Shown here piece after piece: positions 1 through 7,991 of a stretch of 64,000 nucleotides of DNA; position 1 is the first letter of the stretch, and every line of letters starts with the position of its first letter. The position numbers and the translations under genes were made by a program. Under the pieces are notes generated by a model. The model was not told the DNA's origin and did no database searches. It was given only the letters and a program-made list of their open reading frames with translations. The stretch is from Planctomycetota bacterium. Its GTDB lineage: Bacteria; Planctomycetota; UBA1135; UBA2386. The DNA lies in contig JAHBXX010000017.1 in the NCBI GenBank assembly GCA_019636245.1, positions 27,231 to 91,230 of the forward strand. Reading direction: 5' to 3'.

Positions 1-52
1 CGGCCAGGGGCGGCAATTGCCCGCGACCGCCGCCGCGGCGACGATGCCGGCG

Positions 53-1522
53 ATGCACGGCCGATGCCTCCGCTGCTGGATCCCCGGACCCATCGTCCTG
101 CTGGCCGCGTGCGGCGGCGGCTCGAGCAGCACGCCGGTCGGTGGGTCCATCGCCCCGGTCGAGCTGATCGCCTGCCGGGCGCGGACCGACAGCCCGTTCC
201 AGTTCGCGGAGGTGGCCCTGCGCAGCAGCCGCAACCTCGGCACGCGCCGGGTCGCCGACCGGACGGGCACCGAACGCCATGCGCGGCTGCACCCGGATGG
301 CGACATGGTGGTCTTCGCCCGCGAGCGGACGCCGAACAGCCCCGCGAGCCGGGATCTGTTCGTGGCGTCGCTCGACGGCATCTCGCCCGAACTGCGCCTG
401 ACGCAGGACGACCACGCCGACGACGAACCGTGCTGGTCGCCCGCCGGCGACAGCATCCTGTTCGCCTCGGACCGCAGCGGCGGCGGCGCGCTGTGGCGGA
501 TCGGGCGCGACGGCACGGCCTTGCAGCCGTTCCTCGCCCCCGCGCCCGGCACCGCCGACTCGGCGCCCGACTGGTGCCACGCCGCCGACCGGATCGTGTT
601 CTCCCGTCGCGCCGCGAACGGCCAGCACTCGCTGTGGCTGGTGAACGGCAATGGCACCGGCCTCGTGCCGCTGACCGATGGCGGGCCCATGCTCGGCCCC
701 GGCCTCGGCGACCACGCGCCGGCCTTCGCGCCCGATGGCAGCCGCGTTGCCTTCGTGCGGCGGATCGCCGCCGAGGCGTCGACGTTGTGCGTCGTCGAGG
801 TCGCGACCGGCCAGGTCACCGTGCGCTGGCAGCCGCAGGGCGAAGTCGGCACGCCGCGCTGGTCGCCGGCGATGGACCGCCTGTTCTTCGGCATCCGCGA
901 GCCGCTGCGCGGCCGTGCCGGCATGCGGCTCGCCGCCGCGCCCGTGGACCAGGGCGAGCCGGCGCTGCTGTGGCCGGACCAGCGCTGGCTGCTCACCGGA
1001 CTCGATCTGGCACCGGGGATGGCACCGCTGCCGCCGGCCGAGGCACCGCGCGATCTGCCGATCACCGGCGCCCAGGTGCAGATCGCGAGCGGCTCCGGCG
1101 TGTCCGGGACGCGGGCGCAGATGGCCCAGGCCGATGGCGACGAATACGCCGTGCAGACGAGCACCTTCGACCAGCGCGAGGTCGCCGGCATCAACTGCCG
1201 GTTCGACCTGCCGGTGCCGCTCGCGGAGGACGTGCTCGAGCTCCGGGTGCGCGCCGTCGCCCGATCGACGCGCGGCGGCGGCGATTCCCGCCTCCGCATG
1301 TCGATCTACAACCCCGTCGACGAGCGCTTCGACACCGTGGTCGACTTCGCCGCGCCGGACACGACGGCCCGCACGATGGAGTTCCGCACGGCGAGCCTCC
1401 GCCACGTGACGCGCGAACGCCAGCTGCGCTTCACCGTGGTCGCCGATCTCGCGCCCGGGACCGCCGCGCAATTGCGGATCGACCTCGTCCAGGTCGAACT
1501 GGTCGCCCGCACGCGTCCCTGA
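53..1522 (+). CDS. TolB-like PD40 beta-propeller lipoprotein
   Basis: Predicted exported lipoprotein of 489 aa. The N-terminus has a basic start, a short hydrophobic stretch and a lipobox LLAAC (Cys at about residue 20) followed by Gly/Ser, so it should be lipidated and membrane-anchored. The body holds PD40/WD40-like repeats of the TolB type (HPDGDMVVFAR, WSPAGDSILFASD, APDGSRVAFVRR, WSPAMDRLFFG), which form a beta-propeller. The last 150 residues look like a beta-sandwich. No enzymatic motif is visible; the role is probably binding or scaffolding. ATG at 44 is an alternative start. The frame stays open to the window edge, but the lipobox position favours 44 or 53. It converges on the next gene with 7 nt between stops. 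It is not near pal or tolQRA, so it is not the canonical TolB. Confidence 0.75.
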   Translation: MHGRCLRCWIPGPIVLLAACGGGSSSTPVGGSIAPVELIACRARTDSPFQFAEVALRSSRNLGTRRVADRTGTERHARLHPDGDMVVFARERTPNSPASRDLFVASLDGISPELRLTQDDHADDEPCWSPAGDSILFASDRSGGGALWRIGRDGTALQPFLAPAPGTADSAPDWCHAADRIVFSRRAANGQHSLWLVNGNGTGLVPLTDGGPMLGPGLGDHAPAFAPDGSRVAFVRRIAAEASTLCVVEVATGQVTVRWQPQGEVGTPRWSPAMDRLFFGIREPLRGRAGMRLAAAPVDQGEPALLWPDQRWLLTGLDLAPGMAPLPPAEAPRDLPITGAQVQIASGSGVSGTRAQMAQADGDEYAVQTSTFDQREVAGINCRFDLPVPLAEDVLELRVRAVARSTRGGGDSRLRMSIYNPVDERFDTVVDFAAPDTTARTMEFRTASLRHVTRERQLRFTVVADLAPGTAAQLRIDLVQVELVARTRP

Positions 1523-1529
1523 GGAGGCT

Positions 1530-2006
1530 TCAGCGGACCCAGCGGCCGAGGTCGAGCAGCAGCCCGAAGCTGCCGCCGACCAGCGCCCCCCTGCCGCGAT
1601 GGCCGCTCTGGTGGCCGATCACGGCGCCGATCCCGGCGCCCATCGCCGTGTGGACGGGGAACCAGCGCTCTCGCCGCGACTGCGGCCAGGGCGGCGGCGG
1701 AGCAGCGATCTCCTGGTCGGCGACCACCGCGAACGGATCCGACGGCGCCGGCTGTTCCGCTCCCTCGGCCCCTCCAGCCGGCGGCGGCGGCAGATGGCGG
1801 AAGGTGCGACGCTGCACGCTCGGCGGCGGCGGGGCGGGCTCGGCCTCGCCGAGGGACAACGCGGCCGCGGCCGGAGGCCGTTCCACGGCCGGCGTCGGCG
1901 CGCTGGCCATCGGCAACCAGGGCACCGGTGCCCCGCGAGCCAGCGTCGACTCCGCGGCACAGCCTGCCGCGCCGAGCAGCCCCAGGCCGAGCATAACGAA
2001 GCGCAT
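1530..2006 (-). CDS. small proline-rich lipoprotein with C-terminal glycine zipper
   Basis: 158-aa predicted lipoprotein with lipobox GAAGC (Cys16). A Pro/Ala-rich, low-complexity middle (residues 25-110) is followed by a C-terminal glycine-zipper-like segment (GAGIGAVIG ... GALVGGSFGLLLDLG, about residues 123-154), which usually inserts into or packs against a membrane. It is the last gene of the lpoB-ycfL-type operon, starting 5 nt after the ycfL-like stop. I do not recognise a named family. The operon context suggests an envelope-associated role, and the proline-rich stretch could span the periplasm or the peptidoglycan layer. That role is inference. Confidence 0.65.
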   Translation of the reverse strand: MRFVMLGLGLLGAAGCAAESTLARGAPVPWLPMASAPTPAVERPPAAAALSLGEAEPAPPPPSVQRRTFRHLPPPPAGGAEGAEQPAPSDPFAVVADQEIAAPPPPWPQSRRERWFPVHTAMGAGIGAVIGHQSGHRGRGALVGGSFGLLLDLGRWVR

Positions 2007-2011
2007 GGTGC

Positions 2012-2422
2012 TCAGCGGTTCCAGCTGAGGCGCATCACCCAATCGGCCGCCTCGGCGCTCTTCGAGATGGCGATGTGGGTCACGGTCGAGCCGGGCGGCA
2101 GCACCTTGACCTGCCGGTTCGTCTCGTCGCCGATCGGCTGCTTGCTGGCGTTCAGGAAGCTGACCTGGGCGAGGATCTGGATCGTCTCGTCGTGGATGCT
2201 GCGGATCGGCACGGCCACGCGCAGTTGGTTCGTGGCGGCCACCCGCTCGACGAACGGCCGGCCGACCCTGACCAGGTCCCGCAGCTTGGCGTCGGTCACC
2301 ACGACGTAGCTCGACTGCTCGGCGTCGTCCTCGATCGGCAGCGCCTCGTAGGGCGGCCCGGACGAGCAGCCGGTCGCCAGCAACGCGAGCAGGAAGAGGG
2401 ACGCGAGGTTCGGTTGGTTCAT
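2012..2422 (-). CDS. ycfL: YcfL-like (DUF1425) lipoprotein
   Basis: 136-aa lipoprotein with lipobox LATGC (Cys19). The domain after it matches the YcfL/DUF1425 pattern from memory: a beta-rich core with LRVAVPIRS, a segment on strengthening a partner (AQVSFLNASKQPI), and a C-terminal PPGSTVTHIAISKSAEAADWVMRLSW. In enterobacteria ycfL lies directly beside lpoB. Here the lpoB-like gene heads the same minus-strand operon two genes upstream, which supports the call. The start lies 3 nt after the upstream stop, with an AAGGA sequence inside the end of the upstream gene. The function of YcfL is unknown even in E. coli. Confidence 0.7.
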   Translation of the reverse strand: MNQPNLASLFLLALLATGCSSGPPYEALPIEDDAEQSSYVVVTDAKLRDLVRVGRPFVERVAATNQLRVAVPIRSIHDETIQILAQVSFLNASKQPIGDETNRQVKVLPPGSTVTHIAISKSAEAADWVMRLSWNR

Positions 2423-2425
2423 GGC

Positions 2426-3643
2426 TCAGTCCTTGATCGGCCGTACTTCCGTGACGTTGGCCTCGACGAGCGAGGGATCCCCGACCCCTTCGAGGCGGAA
2501 CCGGCACGAGGCGTCGTCGCCGCCGACCAGGGTCGCCCGACCGAGCGTCACCCAGTCCGGCGAACCCAATGAGCCCTGGTTGCCGACCACGAAGGCACGG
2601 TACTGGCCTGCGACCCGCCGGGCGACGGCCGCTTCGACGAACCATGGGCCCTTGCCATCCTCCTGCCAGGCGCGCAGCACGACCGGCGGCTTCATCGCGA
2701 ACACGATCGCCTCCGCGACCGCCGCCTTGGCCTTGTCGACCAGGGCATTGACGTAGTCGGCGAGGCGCTCGACCGGCATCGTCTGCGCGTCGGCGGCGAT
2801 GGTCAGCGTCTGGTCGAGCAGATCGGTGCCCTCGACCAGGTTCTCGACGCGGACCGAGACCTGCACCGAACCGCCGGTCAGGAGCTCCGGCCGGGGTCCC
2901 GAAGTCGGCCGAGCCCGGTTCTTGCGCTCGATCACGGACTGCACGCCGACCGGCTTCCAGGCGACGACGACCCGGTGCGAGGCGATGAGCTGCTGGCCGT
3001 CCTTGTCGCGTTCGCGCGCCGCACTGCCGGCATCGACGCGCACGCCGCTGCGGGCGGCGATCTTGACCATGCGGCTGTTGCGCAGGTATTCGCCGATCTT
3101 CGGCCCCGTGACCTCGCCGCGCTCGCGCACCGGCTGCGCGCCAGGCTGCTCCTCGTCGAAGCGCTCGAGCTGCCACTCGCGCAGGTCGCCGTCCTGCAAC
3201 TCGACCACGAACACCGCCTCGCGGCCGGCCTGGTTCGAGACCAGCGCCTTGACCCGCACGTCCCATTGGCGATCGTCGTGGCGCTGCCGTTCGAGCACCT
3301 CGTAGGTGAGCACGAATCCGGCGAGCTGGAGCTGCACCCAGTTGCGCTGCGCGGTCGGGTCCCCGTCGAGCCACTCGGCGTCGTCGCCCGGCTCGCGCTG
3401 GGCGACCACCGCGAGCCGGCTGCGCAGCAGGCTGCCGCGCGCCACGCTCGTGCCCTTGACCTTGGCCACCGCGTCTTCGAGCGCATGGGCGAGCGCCGAG
3501 CGGTAGTTGGCGGCGCTGCCGAAGCCCTCGCTCCAGACGCCGCCGTCCTGCGTCGCTGGCGGCTCCGCGGGCGCCGGCTGCTGCCCCGGCAGGACGACGG
3601 CCACCAGCATCAGGGCGAGAGAGAGGTTCGCGGCGGGCATCAT
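2426..3643 (-). CDS. secreted LPP20/FlgT-N-like envelope protein
   Basis: 405-aa exported protein with a signal peptide (MMPAANLSLALMLVAVVLPG). The first 100 mature residues (WSEGFGSAANYRSALAHALE, then DAVAKVKG) resemble the helix-strand unit of LPP20/FlgT-N domains, where Ala-rich helices precede a V-x-G turn. The rest is beta-rich with no catalytic motif. I chose the MM start at 3643 because GGAG lies about 9 nt upstream; the ATG at 3640 is equivalent. It sits between the COG3014-like gene and the ycfL-like gene, 3 nt from the latter. Its presence in an LpoB/YcfL lipoprotein operon suggests an envelope structure or assembly role. The family assignment is tentative. Confidence 0.55.
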   Translation of the reverse strand: MMPAANLSLALMLVAVVLPGQQPAPAEPPATQDGGVWSEGFGSAANYRSALAHALEDAVAKVKGTSVARGSLLRSRLAVVAQREPGDDAEWLDGDPTAQRNWVQLQLAGFVLTYEVLERQRHDDRQWDVRVKALVSNQAGREAVFVVELQDGDLREWQLERFDEEQPGAQPVRERGEVTGPKIGEYLRNSRMVKIAARSGVRVDAGSAARERDKDGQQLIASHRVVVAWKPVGVQSVIERKNRARPTSGPRPELLTGGSVQVSVRVENLVEGTDLLDQTLTIAADAQTMPVERLADYVNALVDKAKAAVAEAIVFAMKPPVVLRAWQEDGKGPWFVEAAVARRVAGQYRAFVVGNQGSLGSPDWVTLGRATLVGGDDASCRFRLEGVGDPSLVEANVTEVRPIKD

Positions 3644-3731
3644 GGTCGGGGAGCTCCGGTGGGGCATCCGGGCCGGCGCCGCCCAGCGCACGGCCACGGT
3701 CGCAGTTGCAGTCGGTTCGGCAGCAGGCTCC

Positions 3732-4940
3732 TCATGGCTCGGGACGGGACGGCCGGCTCACCGGCGGCAACGACCGCGCGAGATGCCACGCCTCGCCATG
3801 CGGCGGAACCTGGATGGTGGCCCGCTGCCGGAACTGCGGCAGCGACCGGCCACGGGCGTCGAGGAAGTCGATCTCGAGCAGGTGTTCGCCGGGCGGCACC
3901 TCGGCCGTCAGCACGTGCACCGTCGACGGCAGCGTCGGCCAGTGGCGTACGTCGGCCGAACTCGAGGTCAGCAGGCCCGCCAGCAGCAGGGCGCCGCCGG
4001 CAATCGCCTGGGTCCGGGCGGTGTCGCCGCTGCTGCGCGTCGACTGGTCGAGCAGCACGATGCCGGCCACCGTGCTCGCCGTCTTGAAGACGGCCTTGCC
4101 CTTGCGGATGCCCTCCATCGCCGTGCCGCCCAGGGTCGACGCCTGGTAGTCGACGTCCAGCAGCAGCGAGGCCACGCCGAGATCCTGGCCGTCGAGCGAG
4201 GCGCGCGCGCCCACGGCCGGGTGGTAGCGACTGCGGAAGCGGGCCAGCTCCTGCTGGGCTCCATCGGCGTACTTCTCCGGCCCCATGCCGCATTCCAGCA
4301 CGAGCACGAGGTTGCCGTGGCGGGGTTCGGCGAGCACCGGGTTCGTCGGCGACCCACGGGCGCCATGCTGCAGCGCGAACGCATGCGCCGTGGCGGCCTC
4401 GGCGAAGTAGGCGTCGGCATCGGGCAGCCCCATCAGCTGCGTGAAGCGGCCGGCCATCCAGAACAGCAGCGCGTTGTCGGCCTGGAACCGCTCGTCGCCG
4501 ACCTCCGCGTCGGCCAGGATGCCGCGCTTGCAGGCCGCGCGGGCGTTGTCCGGCTCGCCCCGCCACAGGTAGCACAGGGCGATGTAGTAGGCGTTCATCG
4601 CCTGCTCGTAGGGATCCCCCTTGTAGGTCTTGCTGCTCTCGCTGCCCAGGATCGCCCCGGCGGCCTCGCCGCCGGAGGTCGCCCAGCTGCCCATGATGCG
4701 ACCGGCGACCTCGAAGTTGCGCCGGGCCTCCTCGAGTTCGCCGAGCAGCAGTTCGCACTGGGCCTGCACGTTGCGCACCAGGGCCTCGTTCTCGGCGGGA
4801 CCGCTGGCCACCTGGTCGGCGGCGAACTGGCGCACCTGCGCCAGGTCACCGGCGACGAAGGCGTGCAGCGGCACCTCGGGCTGCCGCACAGCGCATCCCG
4901 CCGCCAGGATGGCGACCAGCGGCAGCCAGCTTCGGCGCAT
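3732..4940 (-). CDS. COG3014-like TPR lipoprotein
   Basis: 402-aa lipoprotein with lipobox LAAGC (Cys16 from the ATG at 4940). The N-terminal 200 residues are helical and TPR-like (PYEQAMNAYYIALCYLWRGE, then DNARAACKRG). They are followed by segments on a core domain and a glycine-rich hydrophobic stretch (AIAGGALLLAGLL) near residue 310. The C-terminus is a beta-rich module (PPGEHLLEIDFLDARGR). This order fits the uncharacterised COG3014 family, which I recall near LpoB-type genes. An upstream in-frame start at 5012 would overlap lpoB and lacks the signal peptide, so it was rejected. The gene starts 14 nt after the lpoB-like stop. Function unknown. Confidence 0.6.
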   Translation of the reverse strand: MRRSWLPLVAILAAGCAVRQPEVPLHAFVAGDLAQVRQFAADQVASGPAENEALVRNVQAQCELLLGELEEARRNFEVAGRIMGSWATSGGEAAGAILGSESSKTYKGDPYEQAMNAYYIALCYLWRGEPDNARAACKRGILADAEVGDERFQADNALLFWMAGRFTQLMGLPDADAYFAEAATAHAFALQHGARGSPTNPVLAEPRHGNLVLVLECGMGPEKYADGAQQELARFRSRYHPAVGARASLDGQDLGVASLLLDVDYQASTLGGTAMEGIRKGKAVFKTASTVAGIVLLDQSTRSSGDTARTQAIAGGALLLAGLLTSSSADVRHWPTLPSTVHVLTAEVPPGEHLLEIDFLDARGRSLPQFRQRATIQVPPHGEAWHLARSLPPVSRPSRPEP

Positions 4941-4954
4941 GCGGGCCGTCCGGC

Positions 4955-5548
4955 TCAGCGGTTGATGACCGACTTCTCGGACTCGGTCTTCATCTCGTAG
5001 CGACCCGTCCACACCAGCTCCTGGCTCACCAGGTCGGTCAGCTCGAAGGTCACGTTGATGTAGGACGACTTCAGCTTGCCGGCCTGGCGATCACGGCTCG
5101 CGATCACGCCCTTGAGCACGAAGTCGCTGCCGGCGACCTTGCGGTCGTTGGTGCCGGACACCTGGCCGCGCTCCTTCATGCGCCGCTCCGCGTCGACGAG
5201 GTCCGAGGCCTCCGGCGAACGATCGAGGATCCGGATCTGGCGACCGAAGGCATCGAACAGCTCCGTCCGCAGATCGCGCAGGATCAGCTGGCGGTCGATC
5301 ACGTCGCTGCTGTCGTTGCGCAGCTCGGTGATGAAGAACGACGCCCGCTCGCCGTCGCGGCCGGGGTTCAGGATGCCGTCGGCCTTCAGCTTGGCCGCCA
5401 TGCCCGTGACCATGCTGCGGATGTCCTGGCTCTGCAGGCCGGTGCCGGTGATGGTGTCGGGCGCATCGGGGTCGACCCGCGTGTCACGCGTGCCGGCGCA
5501 GGCGGCGAGGAAGCAGACGAGGGTCGTGGCGGCGAAGCGGATGGTCAT
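4955..5548 (-). CDS. lpoB: LpoB-like outer-membrane lipoprotein (PBP activator family)
   Basis: 197-aa lipoprotein with lipobox LAAC (Cys17). The mature part follows the LpoB/COG3417 pattern: QDIRSMVTGMAAKL, then ITELRNDSSDVIDRQLILRD (the N-D-T/S strand-helix core), LRTELFDAFGRQIRILDRS, and GSDFVLKGVIAS near the end. In E. coli LpoB spans the periplasm to stimulate the peptidoglycan synthase PBP1b. That role cannot be assumed here, because no PBP is in the window and the family also occurs without PBP1b. It is the first gene of a five-gene operon and has AAGGAA about 4 nt before the ATG. Confidence 0.75.
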   Translation of the reverse strand: MTIRFAATTLVCFLAACAGTRDTRVDPDAPDTITGTGLQSQDIRSMVTGMAAKLKADGILNPGRDGERASFFITELRNDSSDVIDRQLILRDLRTELFDAFGRQIRILDRSPEASDLVDAERRMKERGQVSGTNDRKVAGSDFVLKGVIASRDRQAGKLKSSYINVTFELTDLVSQELVWTGRYEMKTESEKSVINR

Positions 5549-5714
5549 GGTTCCTTGGTCTGGGTCATTGCCGGCGGCGGCCCAGTTGCAGGCCCTCCGC
5601 CGCGAAAGCGCCCGTCAGCGTAGGCCGGCGTCCGTCGTTCCGCCAGCGCGCACGGGCACGACGAGCGCCGCGGCTTTTCGCTGGCGATGCCCGCCGCGGT
5701 TCCTACGCTTTGCC

Positions 5715-6476
5715 ATGGTCTTCGGGACCGCATCGCCAGTGTCGACCTCCACCGTGCTCATCGTGCCGGCATACCGCGAGTCGGGCCGCGTCGGCGGGAT
5801 CGTGCGCAAGGCGCTGGCGACGGGCCTGTCGCTGGACGTGGTCGTGGTGGACGACGGCAGCGGCGACGGCACCGCCGCGGAGGCCCGCGCCGCGGGCGCC
5901 ACCGTCGTCGAGCACCCCTACAACCTCGGCTACGGCGCGGCACTGCACACCGGTTACTGCCACGCGTTCCGGCGCGGCTACCGGCGCGTGCTGCAGATGG
6001 ACGCCGATGGCCAGCACGACGCCAGCATGCTGCACCGGCTGGTCGCCGCCCTCGACGAGGGCGCCGACGTCGTCATCGGTTCGCGCTACCTCGACGCCGA
6101 ACCGCCGCCCGCATCGCTGGCGCGACAGCTCGGCACGCGCCTGTTCGCGGCGATCGCGTCGCTGTGGCTCGGCCGGCGCATCACCGACCCGACCAGCGGT
6201 TTCCAGGGGCTGTCGCAGCGCGCGCTCGAATCGGTCGTCAACGACGGCTTCCCGGAGGACTACCCCGACACCGACATCCTGGTCGAACACCATCGCCGCG
6301 GCCTGCGCATCGTCGAGGTCCCCGTCCGCATGTGTGCCCGGCTCGGCGGCGTGTCGATGCACCGCGGCGCGCGGATCGCCTACTACGCCTACAAGATGCT
6401 CGTGACGCTCTGCCTGCTTCCCGTACGGCGGCCGACGCCGCTGCGCTGCCGCGACACCGTCGCGAGGTTGCCGTGA
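5715..6476 (+). CDS. GT2 glycosyltransferase, polyprenol-phosphate-sugar synthase type
   Basis: 253-aa cytoplasmic GT-A enzyme. Visible motifs are the N-terminal nucleotide-binding strand (LIVPAYRES), VVDDGSGDGT, the metal-binding MDADGQHD, GSRY and the acceptor-side TDPTSGFQGLS. This pattern is that of DPM1/ArnC-like family 2 transferases that move a sugar from a nucleotide donor to a polyprenyl phosphate or a nascent glycan. The following DUF2304 membrane protein overlaps it by a GTGA junction, a pairing common for this subfamily. The start at 5715 is the first ATG; a GTG at residue 9 is possible. A TACGCT hexamer lies 5 nt upstream. Confidence 0.88.
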   Translation: MVFGTASPVSTSTVLIVPAYRESGRVGGIVRKALATGLSLDVVVVDDGSGDGTAAEARAAGATVVEHPYNLGYGAALHTGYCHAFRRGYRRVLQMDADGQHDASMLHRLVAALDEGADVVIGSRYLDAEPPPASLARQLGTRLFAAIASLWLGRRITDPTSGFQGLSQRALESVVNDGFPEDYPDTDILVEHHRRGLRIVEVPVRMCARLGGVSMHRGARIAYYAYKMLVTLCLLPVRRPTPLRCRDTVARLP

Positions 6477-6934
6477 TCGCGCTGCTGTTGCAGGACCTGG
6501 CCGGCGCCGACGGTTCCACCCCGCTGGCGGACCGCCAGCGGCTCGTCGCCCTGATCCTGGCGGCCAGCTTGGTCGCCCTGACCTTCGAACTGGTGCGCCG
6601 GCGCAAGCTGCGCGAGGAGTACTCGTGGGTCTGGATCACCACCGCCGTGCTGCTGGCGGTGCTGGCGCTCTACCAGGACCTGCTGTTGACCGTCAGCGGC
6701 TGGATCGGTTCGTCGAACGTGGTGTCGACGCTGTTCTTCGGCGGCTTCCTGTTCGTCATGGCCCTGCTGCTGCAGATCTCGGTCAGGCTGAGCCGCCTGA
6801 CGCATCGCCACCGCACGCTCGGCCAGCGCCTCGCGCTGCTCGAGGAGGAAGTGGCGCGTCTGCGCGCCGAACGCGACGAGGCGAAGACGCCGGCCACGCC
6901 GCGGCGCAGCGAGGATCGCGGCGAAGTCGCCTGA
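6473..6934 (+). CDS. DUF2304 membrane protein
   Basis: 153-aa inner-membrane protein. Three hydrophobic helices (about residues 22-42, 53-72 and 83-103) surround the conserved-looking RRRKLREEYSWVW segment typical of DUF2304. A charged coiled-coil-like tail follows (ALLEEEVARLRAERDEA). It begins at GTG 6473 inside the stop of the glycosyltransferase (GTGA overlap), so the two are translationally coupled. DUF2304 proteins usually accompany GT2 polyprenol-sugar transferases and are thought to act as membrane partners. That partnership is inferred from context. Confidence 0.82.
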   Translation: MIALLLQDLAGADGSTPLADRQRLVALILAASLVALTFELVRRRKLREEYSWVWITTAVLLAVLALYQDLLLTVSGWIGSSNVVSTLFFGGFLFVMALLLQISVRLSRLTHRHRTLGQRLALLEEEVARLRAERDEAKTPATPRRSEDRGEVA

Positions 6935-6938
6935 GACC

Positions 6939-7454
6939 ATGGGCATGCCCGAAGCAGGCGACAGCGCGACGATGCTGGCCGCCGGCGTCGCCAGCGAGTT
7001 CCGCCGGCGGCTGCTCGGAGAGATGCTGCCGCGCATCGGCGCCTGCCTCGACCTGCTCGGCGACGCGGGCGCATGGGCACGGCCCGCGCCGCACTGCAAC
7101 TCGGTCGGCAACCTGATCCTGCATCTGGCCGGCAACACGACGCAGTGGATCCTCGCGACCTTCGGTGCCGCCGCCGACCAGCGCCGCCGCGACGACGAGT
7201 TCACCGCGGCCGGCGGCCTCACGGCGCCTCAGCTGCGCGACCGGCTGGGCGCCGTCTGGACGCAGGCCTGCGACGTCGTCGATCGCCTGTCGCCGGCGGA
7301 TCTGCTGCGGGAACGCACCATCCAGGGCCGTTTCCGCGAGACCGGTCTGTCGGCGGTCCTGCACGTGCTCGAGCACAGCTCCGGCCACGCCGGTCAGATC
7401 TACGCCTGGACGAAGCAGGCGACGGGCCGCGACCTGCGCTTCTACGACCTCTGA
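6939..7454 (+). CDS. DinB-fold (DUF1572) protein
   Basis: 171-aa four-helix DinB-superfamily protein. The metal triad is recognisable: His62 in NLILHLAGN, then His146 and His150 in HVLEHSSGHAGQI. This superfamily includes thiol-dependent transferases such as the bacillithiol S-transferases and many proteins of unknown function, so the exact reaction is open. It starts 4 nt after the DUF2304 stop and may share the transcript. It converges on rlmH with 25 nt between stops. A bacilliredoxin-like gene lies elsewhere in the window (58276-58608), which makes a low-molecular-weight thiol link possible but unproven. Confidence 0.78.
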   Translation: MGMPEAGDSATMLAAGVASEFRRRLLGEMLPRIGACLDLLGDAGAWARPAPHCNSVGNLILHLAGNTTQWILATFGAAADQRRRDDEFTAAGGLTAPQLRDRLGAVWTQACDVVDRLSPADLLRERTIQGRFRETGLSAVLHVLEHSSGHAGQIYAWTKQATGRDLRFYDL

Positions 7455-7479
7455 GCCCGAGACCGCGGCGCCGACGGCG

Positions 7480-7947
7480 TCACTTGTGGTAGGGGTGTCC
7501 GCGCAGGATCGAGGCGACGCGGTAGAGCTGCTCCACGACGAGCACCCGCACGAGACCGTGCGGCAGGGTGAGCGGCGACAGCGACACGCACACGTCCGCA
7601 CCGGCGCGCAGCGCGGGATCCAGCCCATCGGCGCCACCGACGACGAACGCCACGTCGCGCGCTTCCCGTTCCCATGCCTGCAAGCGGGCGGCGAACTGCG
7701 CCGTCGACCAGGCGAGGCCGCGCTCGTCGAGCGCCACGCAGCGCGCGCCGGGGGGCACCGCGGCCCGCAGGCGCTCCGCCTCGATCGCCCGCGTGCGCTC
7801 CGGGTCGCCGCCCTGGCGCCGCGGCTCCGGACGGATCTCGACCACCTCGAACCGCCAGTTCCGCGGCAGCCGCCGTGCGTAGTCCGCGCAGCCGTCGACC
7901 ACCCAGGCGGGCTGCCGATGCGAGACCGTCAACAACCGGAGCTTCAT
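7480..7947 (-). CDS. rlmH: 23S rRNA pseudouridine1915 N3-methyltransferase RlmH
   Basis: 155-aa SPOUT methyltransferase, the normal family length. It methylates pseudouridine 1915 in helix 69 of 23S rRNA using S-adenosylmethionine. Signatures are VALDERG near residue 75, the SAM-binding knot FVVGGADGLDP (residues 101-111), LTLPHGLVRVLVVEQLYR, and the conserved C-terminal GHPYHK. No SD sequence precedes the ATG. Instead a TAGCAT hexamer ends 11 nt upstream, consistent with a very short or absent leader. Confidence 0.95.
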   Translation of the reverse strand: MKLRLLTVSHRQPAWVVDGCADYARRLPRNWRFEVVEIRPEPRRQGGDPERTRAIEAERLRAAVPPGARCVALDERGLAWSTAQFAARLQAWEREARDVAFVVGGADGLDPALRAGADVCVSLSPLTLPHGLVRVLVVEQLYRVASILRGHPYHK

Positions 7948-7958
7948 CGCGCGGCGCG

Positions 7959-7964
7959 ATGCTA
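7959..7964 (-). promoter_or_regulatory. TAGCAT -10-like element before rlmH
   Basis: TAGCAT ends 11 nt before the ATG at 7947. The gene has no SD. Part of the recurrent TANCNT motif. Confidence 0.45.
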
Positions 7965-7991
7965 CCGCCGCGGTCCGATCCGGCGAACGCG

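Noticed and set aside
1530..3374. A 614-codon minus-strand frame covering three genes
   Set aside because: Only its last 158 codons (from 2006) have a lipobox and protein-like sequence; the rest is out of frame with the YcfL-like and LPP20-like genes.
5545..5733. Possible 62-codon minus-strand gene before lpoB
   Set aside because: Composition is not protein-like and it overlaps the glycosyltransferase start; no SD or domain.
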